DNA of 64,000 nt. Source: Diphasiastrum complanatum. Lineage: Eukaryota; Streptophyta; Lycopodiopsida; Lycopodiales; Lycopodiaceae. The notes beneath the pieces are model-generated. The model was not told where the DNA came from, ran no database searches, and worked only from the letters and a program-made list of their open reading frames with translations. Made by a program: the position numbers and the translations under genes. The stretch is from contig CM055114.1 in assembly GCA_029204225.1 (NCBI GenBank), positions 16,074,879-16,138,878 on the forward strand, given 5' to 3'. Numbering within the stretch: position 1 is the first letter of the stretch; each line of letters opens with the position of its first letter. Positions 55,064 through 64,000 of this stretch are shown here, one piece after another.

Positions 55064-58000
55064 AATAAAATAGCAGCTATTATTATCCAATTTCAAAATT
55101 TTGGCCCTTACCCACTTGCAAATGGGATAGCCCAAAGGCGAGAACACCTTGTGTCCCCACTCATCATTCACATGACACAACATTTCACAAACTCCCCTTC
55201 CTTGAGGTGCCTTCAAGCAAGGGTTGACTCACAAAACTTGTAACATAACCTTTATCTTTTGTGGGGAGAATATGGACCCCATGATTGAGAGTTCGTGTTT
55301 GGTGAGTTGTGACTAGTCTTGGGTCAAGATTTGATATGTCTCAAATTTCAACTCAATGGGGATGGGTTGACATGGAGGTCACATGGGCTCCAATAAGTGC
55401 CAAACTATGGCCACTTGAACTCCCATAGAATGTTGGGTAGTAGTGCTTGACATCTCCATCTTGTAAGTTTCATTGCTTTTCATCATCGAAGATTCTGCCA
55501 AATACTCAATGGTTGGAGGAGGAGAGATTGTAGCAAATGGATTGGATAAAAAGAGAAAAGTGGAAAGATAAAAGAGGAAAGGAACCCAATGCTTGCTGTA
55601 GCGCATTTGAATGAGGGCAATGCATTTTCTTGTGAATCCGACTTTCTTGGTGTTGCAATGGTGGTAAGTGCAATGAGGTACAATTTTGTGCCCCTATGGC
55701 ATCTGAATCTAGCCTAAGGACAGTTTTTTTATGATAAATAAGAGGATTGTGATGAACTTTATTGTGCACATTGAAATTCAAATACAAAGTTTTGAAATTT
55801 AGAAGAATTAGAAAGAGAATTCTAACTCAAACTCACCAAAAATAGACACTTTAGCTTTGAGAAATCCATTCTTACTGCATAAAATGCCACCTAGGGATAG
55901 GTCCCACATTGTGTGAACCACATGAAGTGGTCTCAATTAGCTAGAAAAGAGTATTTTGGTTCTCTCCAGTTACTCAACTCCTATGTGAAATCTTAAACAT
56001 TTGTGATGCCTTCAAAAAAATGGCCACACTCATTTGATGACTAATAACTGTATTTTATTTCATTGGCTTGATATGATCTCAAGTTTAGAGCCTTGGTGGA
56101 CAAAAAGTGGTGGAGATCCTCCATGACATTCTTAAGACCAAGAACATATTCAATGGCAATGTTTGTAAAATTTGCCAAATATTCACACCAATGAGCTTAA
56201 CATTGCTTCATAACAAATTAATTGAACATATATTTAAAATATTGATATTTTAACAACTATTTGTGATTCTTTCTAACGATGTTCCCAAGTACAAAATGCA
56301 TGTACAAAAGCCAAAAGCTTTTTGTCATAAACAGTATATCATTATTGACTAGAAGTTAACTTACTGGCTATGATCACAAAAGGAAGCTCACAATCAACAA
56401 TTCCTCGTACTAGGGTTTTGGATAAGGCGACTTAATCCATACGGAAAAGTCTAAACAACACTTGGATTCCATGCAAAATCATCCTAATGGTGCAACAACT
56501 CTTTAAGTCGAGTCATTGTAAGGGAAAACATATGTATGAAGTTATGACAAAAGTTTGCTAAACTGAGGAAAGATCAAGCGTAATGTAGATTTTTGGGTGT
56601 AGATCCATCACAAATAACTTGAAACTTTTCATTGTTGACAAAGATTCCATTTTTAGAGAGTGAATGTCTGAAATATTCAAGAGTATCTCACTCTTCTCAA
56701 GGTTAATATATAAATGATTCAAGACAAATTGAAACACAAATCAAAGACAAATTGTTCTAAATTAGTAGGAGACATTTAATTGATTTCCAAAGTCAAAGAG
56801 GTAAACAAAGTAAGTTTTCAACAAGTAGGCTTGCTCGAGGTGATGTAATGTGTTTGAGCTTCAAGATCCACATTGCCATAGATAAATGATTTGCGGATCA
56901 ATTTCTCAAAGCATTTCCAAGTCATAGTGCTTGTACTTTATTTGAGGTGATGTTTTAATTAAGATATATCAAAAAAAAAAAAATTGGAATTTGATAAGCT
57001 CCAAAGTCTCAAATATAATCATAGTTAAATAAGCCATAATTTGTCAAATTTGTAGATCACCATAGGAATTGAAAGGGGCTCATTGTTGAGCTTTTTTTCA
57101 CATGAACTTGACAAAAACTGATACATGAAATTTATGTTGTTCATCATAATGGTAGTGATAGAGGTCCCAATTGTGGTACTCAGTGTCGAAACTAGATGAA
57201 CTTTTGGAAAGTGCAATACTCAAGGCGAGTGCTTCTAACTATGGCGAATGAGGGTCCAATTACAGTGGTCACAGTTCATCCTCAATGTTAGCACTAGAGA
57301 AACTTTTGAAAAGTGCATCATGCAAGGCAAGTGCCATCAATTGTGGCAATAAGTGGCCAATTTTGGCTTGCATACATTCCATATTAGTAAGAAAGTAAGG
57401 AGAGGTGCAATCTTAGAGGACTAGTTTCTACCTCTAGTTCTTGAACTTGGAGGAACAAGTCTTTGCCATTCTTCATTGCAAAGAGTGTTTAAAAATAGAA
57501 AAAGTTACTTTTTACAAAAAGTTATTATAACTACTTGAAAAGGGCTATTTCCATTGGAAGAAAATTGCAAAATAATACACCAAAAAGGACCATATGCAGG
57601 TTGGAAAATTGAATAAATTTCATCTTCTTTGAAAGTGACCAATATAGATACTACAAAAATTAGATCATTGTTGTTTTTTTTGTATCACTTGAATCAGAGG
57701 TGGAGGTGGCATATGAAAGTTCTGACAATTTGAAGCAATTTAAGTAATTGTGATAAAGTGCTTGTCAATAATGTTTTTTACTAGAAAACTATTTTTAGGT
57801 CCATTGGACTTAGAGAAATTCATGAAAAGAAGAGTGTATATACTCTATATGCTTTTCAACGACAAAAACAATTTTATAGACTTGTTCTCTACACTTGAGA
57901 CTCAACAATCTTTCAACATCATCTAAATACAGGATTTGAAATATACTGTGTATTATGCTCAATTGGGGTTTCGGGTTTGATAAGTTTGATATTTTATAAA

Positions 58001-58216
58001 ATCAATAAATATTCATTTGAAATTTGTGTGTGATGCATTGTTCTTTAGTTACACAGTTCAATGATTTGACTATAAAAGATAATAAAGAATCATTATGGTG
58101 GTGTATAGTTACAATGCATGATCTATTCCCCAACAAGCATGATTGTAGATGTAAGATGAAACATATTATAGAAGTAGTTGTGACTAGCGCCCTACAATAG
58201 GTTAGTGAGCATGGCA
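55064..58216. other. Gene-poor AT-rich DNA
   Basis: I see no retroelement domain, RNA gene or convincing exon series over 3.1 kb. Two similar phrases about AAGGC-[AG]-AGTGC near 57220 and 57320 suggest a small local duplication of about 100 bp. This may be old intergenic sequence. Confidence 0.45.
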
Positions 58217-58640
58217 ACCCATTAACTATTGGATTTATTCCTCTACTCTCCTAAATCCCACGTTAATCTAGTTCCATTCACAACACACAATCTGCATAAA
58301 TACTCTATTATCGGAAACATGCATCAACGTGGTCATGACTTTCGACAGCGTCATGCTTGACTCCAAAAATCAAAGCCTTCTCACACTCGCACCACTCGCC
58401 CACTTTCAGTACTGCGCAACTACTTTGACAATGACAATAGCCACGATTTATTACAGACGGTGCAGCGGCTCCATGCCCTTCATGTACATATATCTACATA
58501 AGTGTAAATTGTAAGTAAAAATGAGATAGAGGTGTAAGCAATCAATCAATTTAGAGACAGACACTGTAGATGCTTCCACACATCGATTTCTTCCTTTTCA
58601 GACTAATTGTCAAGAATAAGCTCATAGTTGTTACAAAAGA
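58217..58640 (+). mobile_element. Family B-type LTR fragment, plus orientation
   Basis: Starts TATTGGATTTATTCCTC (a changed TGTTGGATTTATC) and is the inverted counterpart of 50340-50432. It follows the family B LTR for about 420 bp, then meets a minus-oriented LTR fragment head to head near 58640. Confidence 0.7.
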
Positions 58641-58936
58641 CAATGTCCTTAAATCTCATTTAGGGTTGTCCCACACTTTGACAAAGTCATTTCCTTAACA
58701 TTTGAGGCACTTTGAAAAATGCAAAAGATGCGACTCTGTAGTTTTACTCGCAAATCCTAACATGCAAAAATTGCGAAAAAGATGACATTGTTGTCAAAAT
58801 CCGTGTATTTCCGGACTATATAAAAACAGTTGTAATTCTGCAGACTATATAAAAACACGAAAAAATCCGCAGAACGGGATAAACCATGAGGATTAAAACC
58901 AATTAGTCGATTAGTAAGAAGGAGAATAATCCAACA
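58641..58936 (-). mobile_element. 3' LTR fragment (family B), minus orientation
   Basis: GACAATGTCCTTAAATCTC to GAATAATCCAACA matches 62046-62351, the end of the element's right LTR. The minus-strand polypurine tract GGATTAAGGGGGAG (58937-58950) precedes it. The other roughly 860 bp of this LTR is missing. Confidence 0.85.
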
Positions 58937-59239
58937 CTCCCCCTTAATCCGAATCCTTGAATGCCTTGATCTTCAAACTTAGTTCTACACAGAATCTTCT
59001 GTGTGCTTCCAAACTAAATGCTTTGGTAAAAATATATGTTGTCATATCTTGTGTTCCACAATACTGCAATTTGACCTCTTTGTTGAGAACTTTGCTTCTG
59101 ACAAAATGATATTTCTTTTTAATATTCTTACTCCTAGAATGAAATCAAGGGTTGGCAAACAATGGCACTTTGATTATCACAAAATAATGTCATCGGAGTA
59201 TATTGATTCAAACCAATATCTGAGAGTAAGTTTCTCAAT

Positions 59240-60000
59240 CAAATTGCTTTCTTTGTAACTTGAGAGGCTTCGATATACTCCGATTCAGTGGAAGATAGAG
59301 CTATCGAAGATTGCTTATGACTGTTCTAGGAAATTGGACCATTGTTGAGGAAGAATGTATTCTCCCCCATCATCTGACCTCAATGCTTTGATTCGTTTGC
59401 CAGTTTGATTCTCAACATGCTCTTTGAATTGTCTAAATTTGATGAAAGCCTCTGATTTCTATTTAATGAAACAATTGTTCTTCTGGAGAATTTGTCAATA
59501 AAGGTAATGAAATACTTTGCATCTAGCAATGAAGGAGTTTGCATATATCCACATATATCTATATGAACAACATCTAACAGACCTTTTGTTGCATGCCTAT
59601 GGTTTGATCTAAAAGGAATCCTAGCCCGTTTTCCAAAGATGCAGCTATGACAGATAGGGAGATCGATCTTACCAGAAGGATAATTGAGATCAAGAACCAT
59701 GGATTGTCTGGACATGTTCAGAACAAATGCATAGTTCAAGTGTCCTAAGCGATGATGTCATAGTAATGCTTTATTGACTAGAACAAAGGTTTTCAAGGCT
59801 TGACTAGACTCAGAGTAACAATGTTCCAATCTATATAAGTAACGCTGCCTCTTGCCGAGTGCAAGGATCTTATTACTCCTATCAATAATTTTGCATTGAT
59901 CAGATTCAGATTCTACCTTGTGACCTAAATCTGTAATTCTACTTACTGATAACAGATTTGTAAAGAGTTTAGGAACAAATAAGACCATTGATAGTACTTT
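59240..60000 (-). pseudogene. pol: Copia integrase start joined to RNase H
   Basis: Protease C-terminal VPKLFTNLLSVSRITDLGHK, then GAG-pre-integrase (SRQSMVLDLNYPSGKID, CHSCIFGKRARIPFRSN) and LLDVVHIDICGYMQ, FITFIDKFSRRT. HID replaces HSD, keeping the Asp. After LANESKH near 59380 the integrase core stops. RNase H sequence (GPISWNS-like, then SSIALSSTESEYIEASQVTK) occupies 59335-59240, so RT is deleted. Confidence 0.8.
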
Positions 60001-60934
60001 GAATCGATCATGCTGGAATCACAATCTTATAGTGTCCTCACCTTCAATAGTGTGAGTACTATTGTCACCAAGATGAACAAATTTCTTCGTGTTGTAAGGC
60101 ATGTAGAAATTGAATTGGTCTTTGATCATGAATGCGCCTTCGTCCACTTTGACCTGGGGAGATGACGAAACTGTGTTTGCTTGTTGATCAGGTTGCTTGG
60201 CTGTATTCTTTGCTTGGAGAATTCGGCAAACCTTGATCTCATGGTTATTGCGCTTGCAATACCTACAAAACATCTTCTTCTTCGACTGTGGATTTGATGA
60301 TTGTACTTGACTGTGAGTCAGCTTCTGATCCGTTGCAACCTTCTTGGAGCCTTTTTGCTTCTGTCGCTTAGAGCCTTTGTTGACATATAGAGCCTGAGAG
60401 GAGGAAGTAGACAAAGTGTCTTTATTTCTTCTATTGTCTTCTTGCAGCAACATAGTGATAACTCTAGTAATAGCTAAATATGAGTGTGTCAATATGATCA
60501 TCATTCAGTTCTCATATATAGAGGGCAAGCTTGAAAGCAATGTCACAATTGCGTCTTGATCATCTATGATTGATCCGACAGCGGCCATCTGTTGCAAGAG
60601 ATTCTTAAACTGGTTAATGTGACTCTGAAGTGAATCACCATTAGACATCTTGAATATGAAGAATTTCCTTGGTAGATGTAACTTAGTAGTTATGTCCCTC
60701 ATGTCATATAGTAGATTCAAGATGTCCCAAATGTCTTTTGACATTTTAGCTTCAGCTATGTGTCCAATCTGTGTATCTGATATATTGAGGATAATAAGCG
60801 TGAAAGCTTTATCATCCCTAGATTTCCACTTTGAGTCTTCTGTGTCGTCTTCAGGTATTACTTCTATACTTGTAACAACATTCCATAACACGTTGGTGAT
60901 TAGCAAGGTCTTCATCTTAAATTTTCACAAATGA
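60001..60934 (-). pseudogene. gag: Copia gag, protease site deleted
   Basis: Two frames: 60915-60505 (AKMSKDIWDILNLLYDMRDI, LHLPRKFFIFKMSNGDSLQS, GSIIDDQDAIVTLLSSLPS) and 60504-60019 (ITRVITMLLQEDNRR). The latter has a basic linker, the zinc knuckle CRYCKRNNHEIKVC and KVDEGAFMIKD. It then jumps straight to NTKKFVHLGDNSTH, skipping the WFLDSGATQHMT active site found in the sister copy at 43021. The first frame looks N-terminally complete from MKTLLITNVLWN or slightly upstream. Confidence 0.85.
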
Positions 60935-61188
60935 TAATTGGATCCATTTAGCTTGTTTGCAATAAGACCAGCTTTACTTTGAGAATCCATCTGGAACATA
61001 GTCTGTCGATTGTATCGATGATGCTAAGATGTAGTAATGCCAACAACAGAAAATCAGTTCTCTGATATTGAAACGATGAAAGGAACTGAAGAATATGATA
61101 TCAATTTGATAATGCAAAAGATATTAGAGCTTTCGCTCTGATATCGAATAGTACTAGGCCCTGAAAAAAAATCAATGCTCTTAAATCA
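60935..61188 (-). other. Leader with altered primer-binding site
   Basis: GCTCTGATATCGA at 61136-61148 (minus-strand TCGATATCAGAGC) differs from TGGTATCAGAGC near its 5' end. It lies about 40 bp from the LTR edge instead of touching it, so insertion or drift separated them. Confidence 0.5.
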
Positions 61189-62351
61189 TGTCGGAAAGAG
61201 GTATGTGAAAGAGAGGTCGAATAAGATTCAAATCAAAAGAATTTGAATGACAAGAAACAAAACTTATCATGCGCAGCAAAATAGACTATCTTCCTCTTTC
61301 TTCATGCATGACTACGCCTATCAATTTCGAACAAAACAATAGTGATAGAATTAGTCGTGTTCGATCTTATAGTAACTAACTTTGAAATCATCAGTACTAC
61401 AGTGATTATGTAGCCAAACAATAATGCATTGAATTATCAGACAAATAATTTGTCGTGAATCACTAGACAAATGATTAGTTGCGAATCACTAGACAAATAA
61501 TTAGTCGCGAAGAACTACAGAAACACATACATTTTGAGACGAACCTGAATGCAATAAAAGATAGTATTGATTCAGTATGAAAATGAAACAGAAGTAAATG
61601 AGTACAATAAGTTGCGGATCGAAGCCGCATACTCTAGGCTATCTCTGAGCAGCTAAAATGAAAGTCTGAATTAAGCGCAATGTTGATAAGCAGTAAGCGC
61701 AATAGCAATCTCTAAAAAAACTCTAAGAAGAGAGCTAGAATGCTCAGGAGTGTTCAGGCTCGTAGACTTGAGAGAGAGGGAGCTAACTATTCAAATGCTT
61801 GCTGAACTTTTTAAAATTGTATGAATATGAACAACTATATATGCTAAGCAATTAGGTCGTCAAATGTGATTGCCAGTTGGCTGGTGTTCGCTGGCATTCA
61901 TCTAGTTCCTTCTCAAAAATTGATTGCTGATGAGCGGTGAATATTGGCCATAAACAGTTTGTCTGCATAAATGAACTAAAACTATCACTCTGCAGACATG
62001 AACTAAAACTGCCACAGGCGACAGTGTCGTCTTTTTGCAAAAAATCTGACAATGTCCTTAAATCTCATTTAGGGTGGCCCCACACTTTGCCAGAGTCATT
62101 TTCTTAACATTTGAGGCACTTTAAAAAATGAGAAAAATGTGACTCTACAGTTTTACTCGCAAATCCTAATAGGCGAAAAATGCGAAAAAGGCAACATTGT
62201 TGTCAAACTCTGTGTATTTCTGCAGACTATGTAAAAACACTTGTAATTCTGCAGACTATACAAAAACACAGAAAAATCCACAAAATTGGATAAACAATGG
62301 ATGAGGATTAAAACTGATTAGTCGATTAGTAAGCAAGAGAATAATCCAACA
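61189..62351 (-). mobile_element. 5' LTR (family B), full length, minus orientation
   Basis: Starts TGTCGGAAAGAGG and ends GAATAATCCAACA, 1,163 bp, the reverse complement of the 46119-47279 LTR throughout. It contains a pair of TGCAGACTATANAAAAACAC phrases near 62222 and 62252, read on the + strand. It is inserted in a Ty3 gag frame on its right. Confidence 0.88.
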
Positions 62352-63310
62352 GGATCTAGTAGCCAAGGAAAAACAACCACTAACCTGGGAGGCATTTTGC
62401 TTAGTATTCAAGGAATATTTCCTTCCCTTGTTAGATGATTATGAACATTTCCAAAAACTTTCAGGATTGACCATGACTAAAGTCCTTGATCAATTCATTC
62501 AAGACTTCCATGATTATCTGAATCCTCTCTATAGTGAGATATCTCCTAAAATTCAGATACTCATGTTTATTGATGGTTTACCTAAAGACTATCAAGTGGA
62601 TGTTAGAAGGAACCATCTAATACCCTAGAAGATGCTATTAGGGCTGCAAATTTTTTTTATGATACTCCTAAGCCATCTAAGAATCATCACCCTAATGAGC
62701 AAAAGAAGGGTTTCAATTTTAAGAGAAAGGATAAAGAATTTACCAATGAGGCATCTTCAAATCCTAATTCTAAGAAACCCTCAATAAACATCAAGGTGGC
62801 AAGAAAGACCTAGCGGAAGCTTGAAAGAAGAATCTATGCTTCAAGTGCAATGGAGAGGGTCACCTTGCACGAGATTGTGTCAAGAACAAAGCCTCAACTT
62901 CAGGTATCATATCTCAGAGTAATGAGATGGATATTTGTTTTCTTAGTTCAATGTTTTATGGACCTAATGACTTAATTTTCATTAAGGGTAAAACTGGGGA
63001 ACATGTTGTTAATGTGCTTTTTGACACGAGATCCACTCTTAATTTTATAAATGCAAATTTGGTGCAGATGCTAAACCTTCCTATAAAAAAACGTGAGAAG
63101 AAATATTGTGTGACAATATGGCGTCTAGATGTAATTCTGAACCCATGGATTATGTGGTTCCTAATCTACCATTGCACATACAGGATTATTATGAAAAGCT
63201 TGAATTCCATGTCGTTAATTTGGCAGATCTGGATGTGGTTCTTGGCAGCAATGGCATTATGATAAGAATAAATCTTTTAGAATTTTTTTTGTTGAAAAAT
63301 CTTTAACTTA
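62352..63310 (+). pseudogene. gag: Ty3 gag and protease, broken
   Basis: From the LTR junction the frame is open at once (AKEKQPLTWEAFCLVFKEYF, MTKVLDQFIQDFHDYLNPLY, IQILMFIDGLPKDYQVDVRR) until TAG at about 62626. LEDAIRAANFFYDTPK continues in another frame. The zinc knuckle CFKCNGEGHLARDC is at about 62842-62882. The aspartic protease site reads LFDTRSTLNFINANLV, where the family has DTGS, so it should be inactive. A second half of protease follows with a frame change near 63100. The N-terminus of gag was cut off by the LTR insertion. Confidence 0.87.
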
Positions 63311-63559
63311 TGCATGATTATTCTTTAATAAAGATTTATGCTAGTTTAAGTGTTGATGCTACTAGTAGTAAACCTTATTGCTAAGCATGAGTTTAACTCT
63401 TTAATTAAGAACACAAAAGGAGTACAAATTTTATTTATGTTTTCACAAGAACTTAATTTGTTGCAATGATGAGATTCTTATAATTAATGCCATGAATATA
63501 CCTAGTCTCTTCCTATAGGTTTACCACCTGAAAGGTCTGTAGATCACAAGATTGATCTT

Positions 63560-64000
63560 ATACTTGGGTCAATTCTGATTACACAACACCCTTATAGGAT
63601 GAGTGCATCGGAAGAAACTGTGGTACAAAGGCAATTAAGTGAGTATCTAGAGAAAGGGTGGGTTAAACCTAGTAAGTCTCATTGGGCATCACCAGTGGTT
63701 TTGGTCGCCAAGAAGGATGGGACTATAAAGTTTTGTGTAGACTATAAAAAGTTGAACAAAGTTACAATTAAGAATAGGTATCCACTACTCCGAATGGATG
63801 ACTTGATAGATTATCTTGGTAGTGCAAGGTACTTTACCAAGATAGATCTAAGATCAAAGTATCATCAAATTCGCATTAAGATAGAGGATATACCTAAGAC
63901 GGGCTTTTGAACTCGGTTTGGACACTATGAGTTTTTGGTACTTCCATTTAGTTTGACCAATGCACCAACAACTTTCCAACAAATGATGAACGATTTATTC
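63560..64000 (+). pseudogene. pol: Ty3 reverse transcriptase, runs off the window
   Basis: [19 protein letters not shown]-like sequence leads to [60 protein letters not shown] and [20 protein letters not shown]. These are the fingers and first palm motif of RVT_1 (KIDLRS). A TGA at about 63907 sits where relatives have Arg (KTGF[14 protein letters not shown]). The frame then continues [19 protein letters not shown] to the last base. The catalytic YLDD lies beyond the window. Confidence 0.88.

Larger units (their letters stand above)
58937..62351 (-). mobile_element. Minus-strand Copia (family B) with internal deletions
   Basis: Order on the minus strand: LTR 62351-61189, leader, gag, protease region, integrase start, RNase H piece, polypurine tract, truncated 3' LTR. 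The deletions remove the protease active site, most of integrase and all of RT. The left LTR is joined to another LTR in opposite orientation, so no target duplication can be read. Confidence 0.85.

Noticed and set aside
54938-55243. Proline-rich frame across the poly-C tract
   Set aside because: The poly-Pro comes from 21 C in a row; no recognisable flanking domain.

Overview
The window looks like part of a large, repeat-rich land-plant nuclear genome. The evidence is many Ty1/Copia elements with plant-type gag (Retrotran_gag_2), GAG-pre-integrase, rve, RVT_2 and RNase H blocks, three exact TGGTATCAGAGC primer-binding sites (the plant initiator-Met type), Ty3 gag and pol fragments, a hAT-type MITE with an 8-bp target duplication, and AT-rich spacers. 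I cannot name the species. Two non-retroviral gene remnants would suit a non-flowering lineage, but that is inference. I saw no intact cellular gene, rRNA, tRNA or CRISPR.

Layout. 1-1.2 kb: solo LTR with an expanded (AG)n tract. 1.2-11.3 kb: decayed Ty3 gag sequence, including an inverted pair of gag copies (arms about 4735-6680 and 7440-9360) around a minisatellite spacer. 11.85-14.96 kb: a broken, intron-containing gene encoding a ParB-like domain followed by a beta-class N4/N6 amino-DNA-methyltransferase. 15.6-19.0 kb: Copia chimera on the + strand. 19.0-21.9 kb: LTRs facing each other. 21.96-25.03 kb: an intact 1,024-codon ORF on the - strand, Copia gag fused to a long module with no pol. 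25-31.5 kb: Ty3 pol scrap, then a decayed - strand Copia with a triplicated integrase segment. 31.58-37.17 kb: a complete Copia insertion (TSD TACCC) whose reverse transcriptase is replaced by a relative of that module. 37.2-39.5 kb: LTR-like DNA with five evenly spaced CCAAT boxes, and an integrase scrap. 40.6-42.3 kb: nearly open - strand gene of the DUF7869 type. 42.3-47.3 kb: + strand Copia with its 3' LTR. 47.3-50.4 kb: - strand Copia RT/RNase H and a near-perfect 417-bp LTR hairpin. 50.4-58.2 kb: gene-poor DNA with a hAT MITE, a Z-DNA-prone tract and a possible host-gene relic near 54 kb. 58.2-62.35 kb: - strand Copia with internal deletions. 62.35-64 kb: Ty3 gag-protease-RT running off the window.

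How it fits together. Most of the window is nested retrotransposon debris. Three things stand out: the ParB-methyltransferase gene relic, the unidentified module shared by two Copia elements (one in an intact ORF), and repeated inverted LTR or U5-PBS junctions. A palindrome, CACACGTGTG, occurs seven times, always in LTR or leader-like DNA. All assignments come from reading the sequence and translations by eye; no database search was run.
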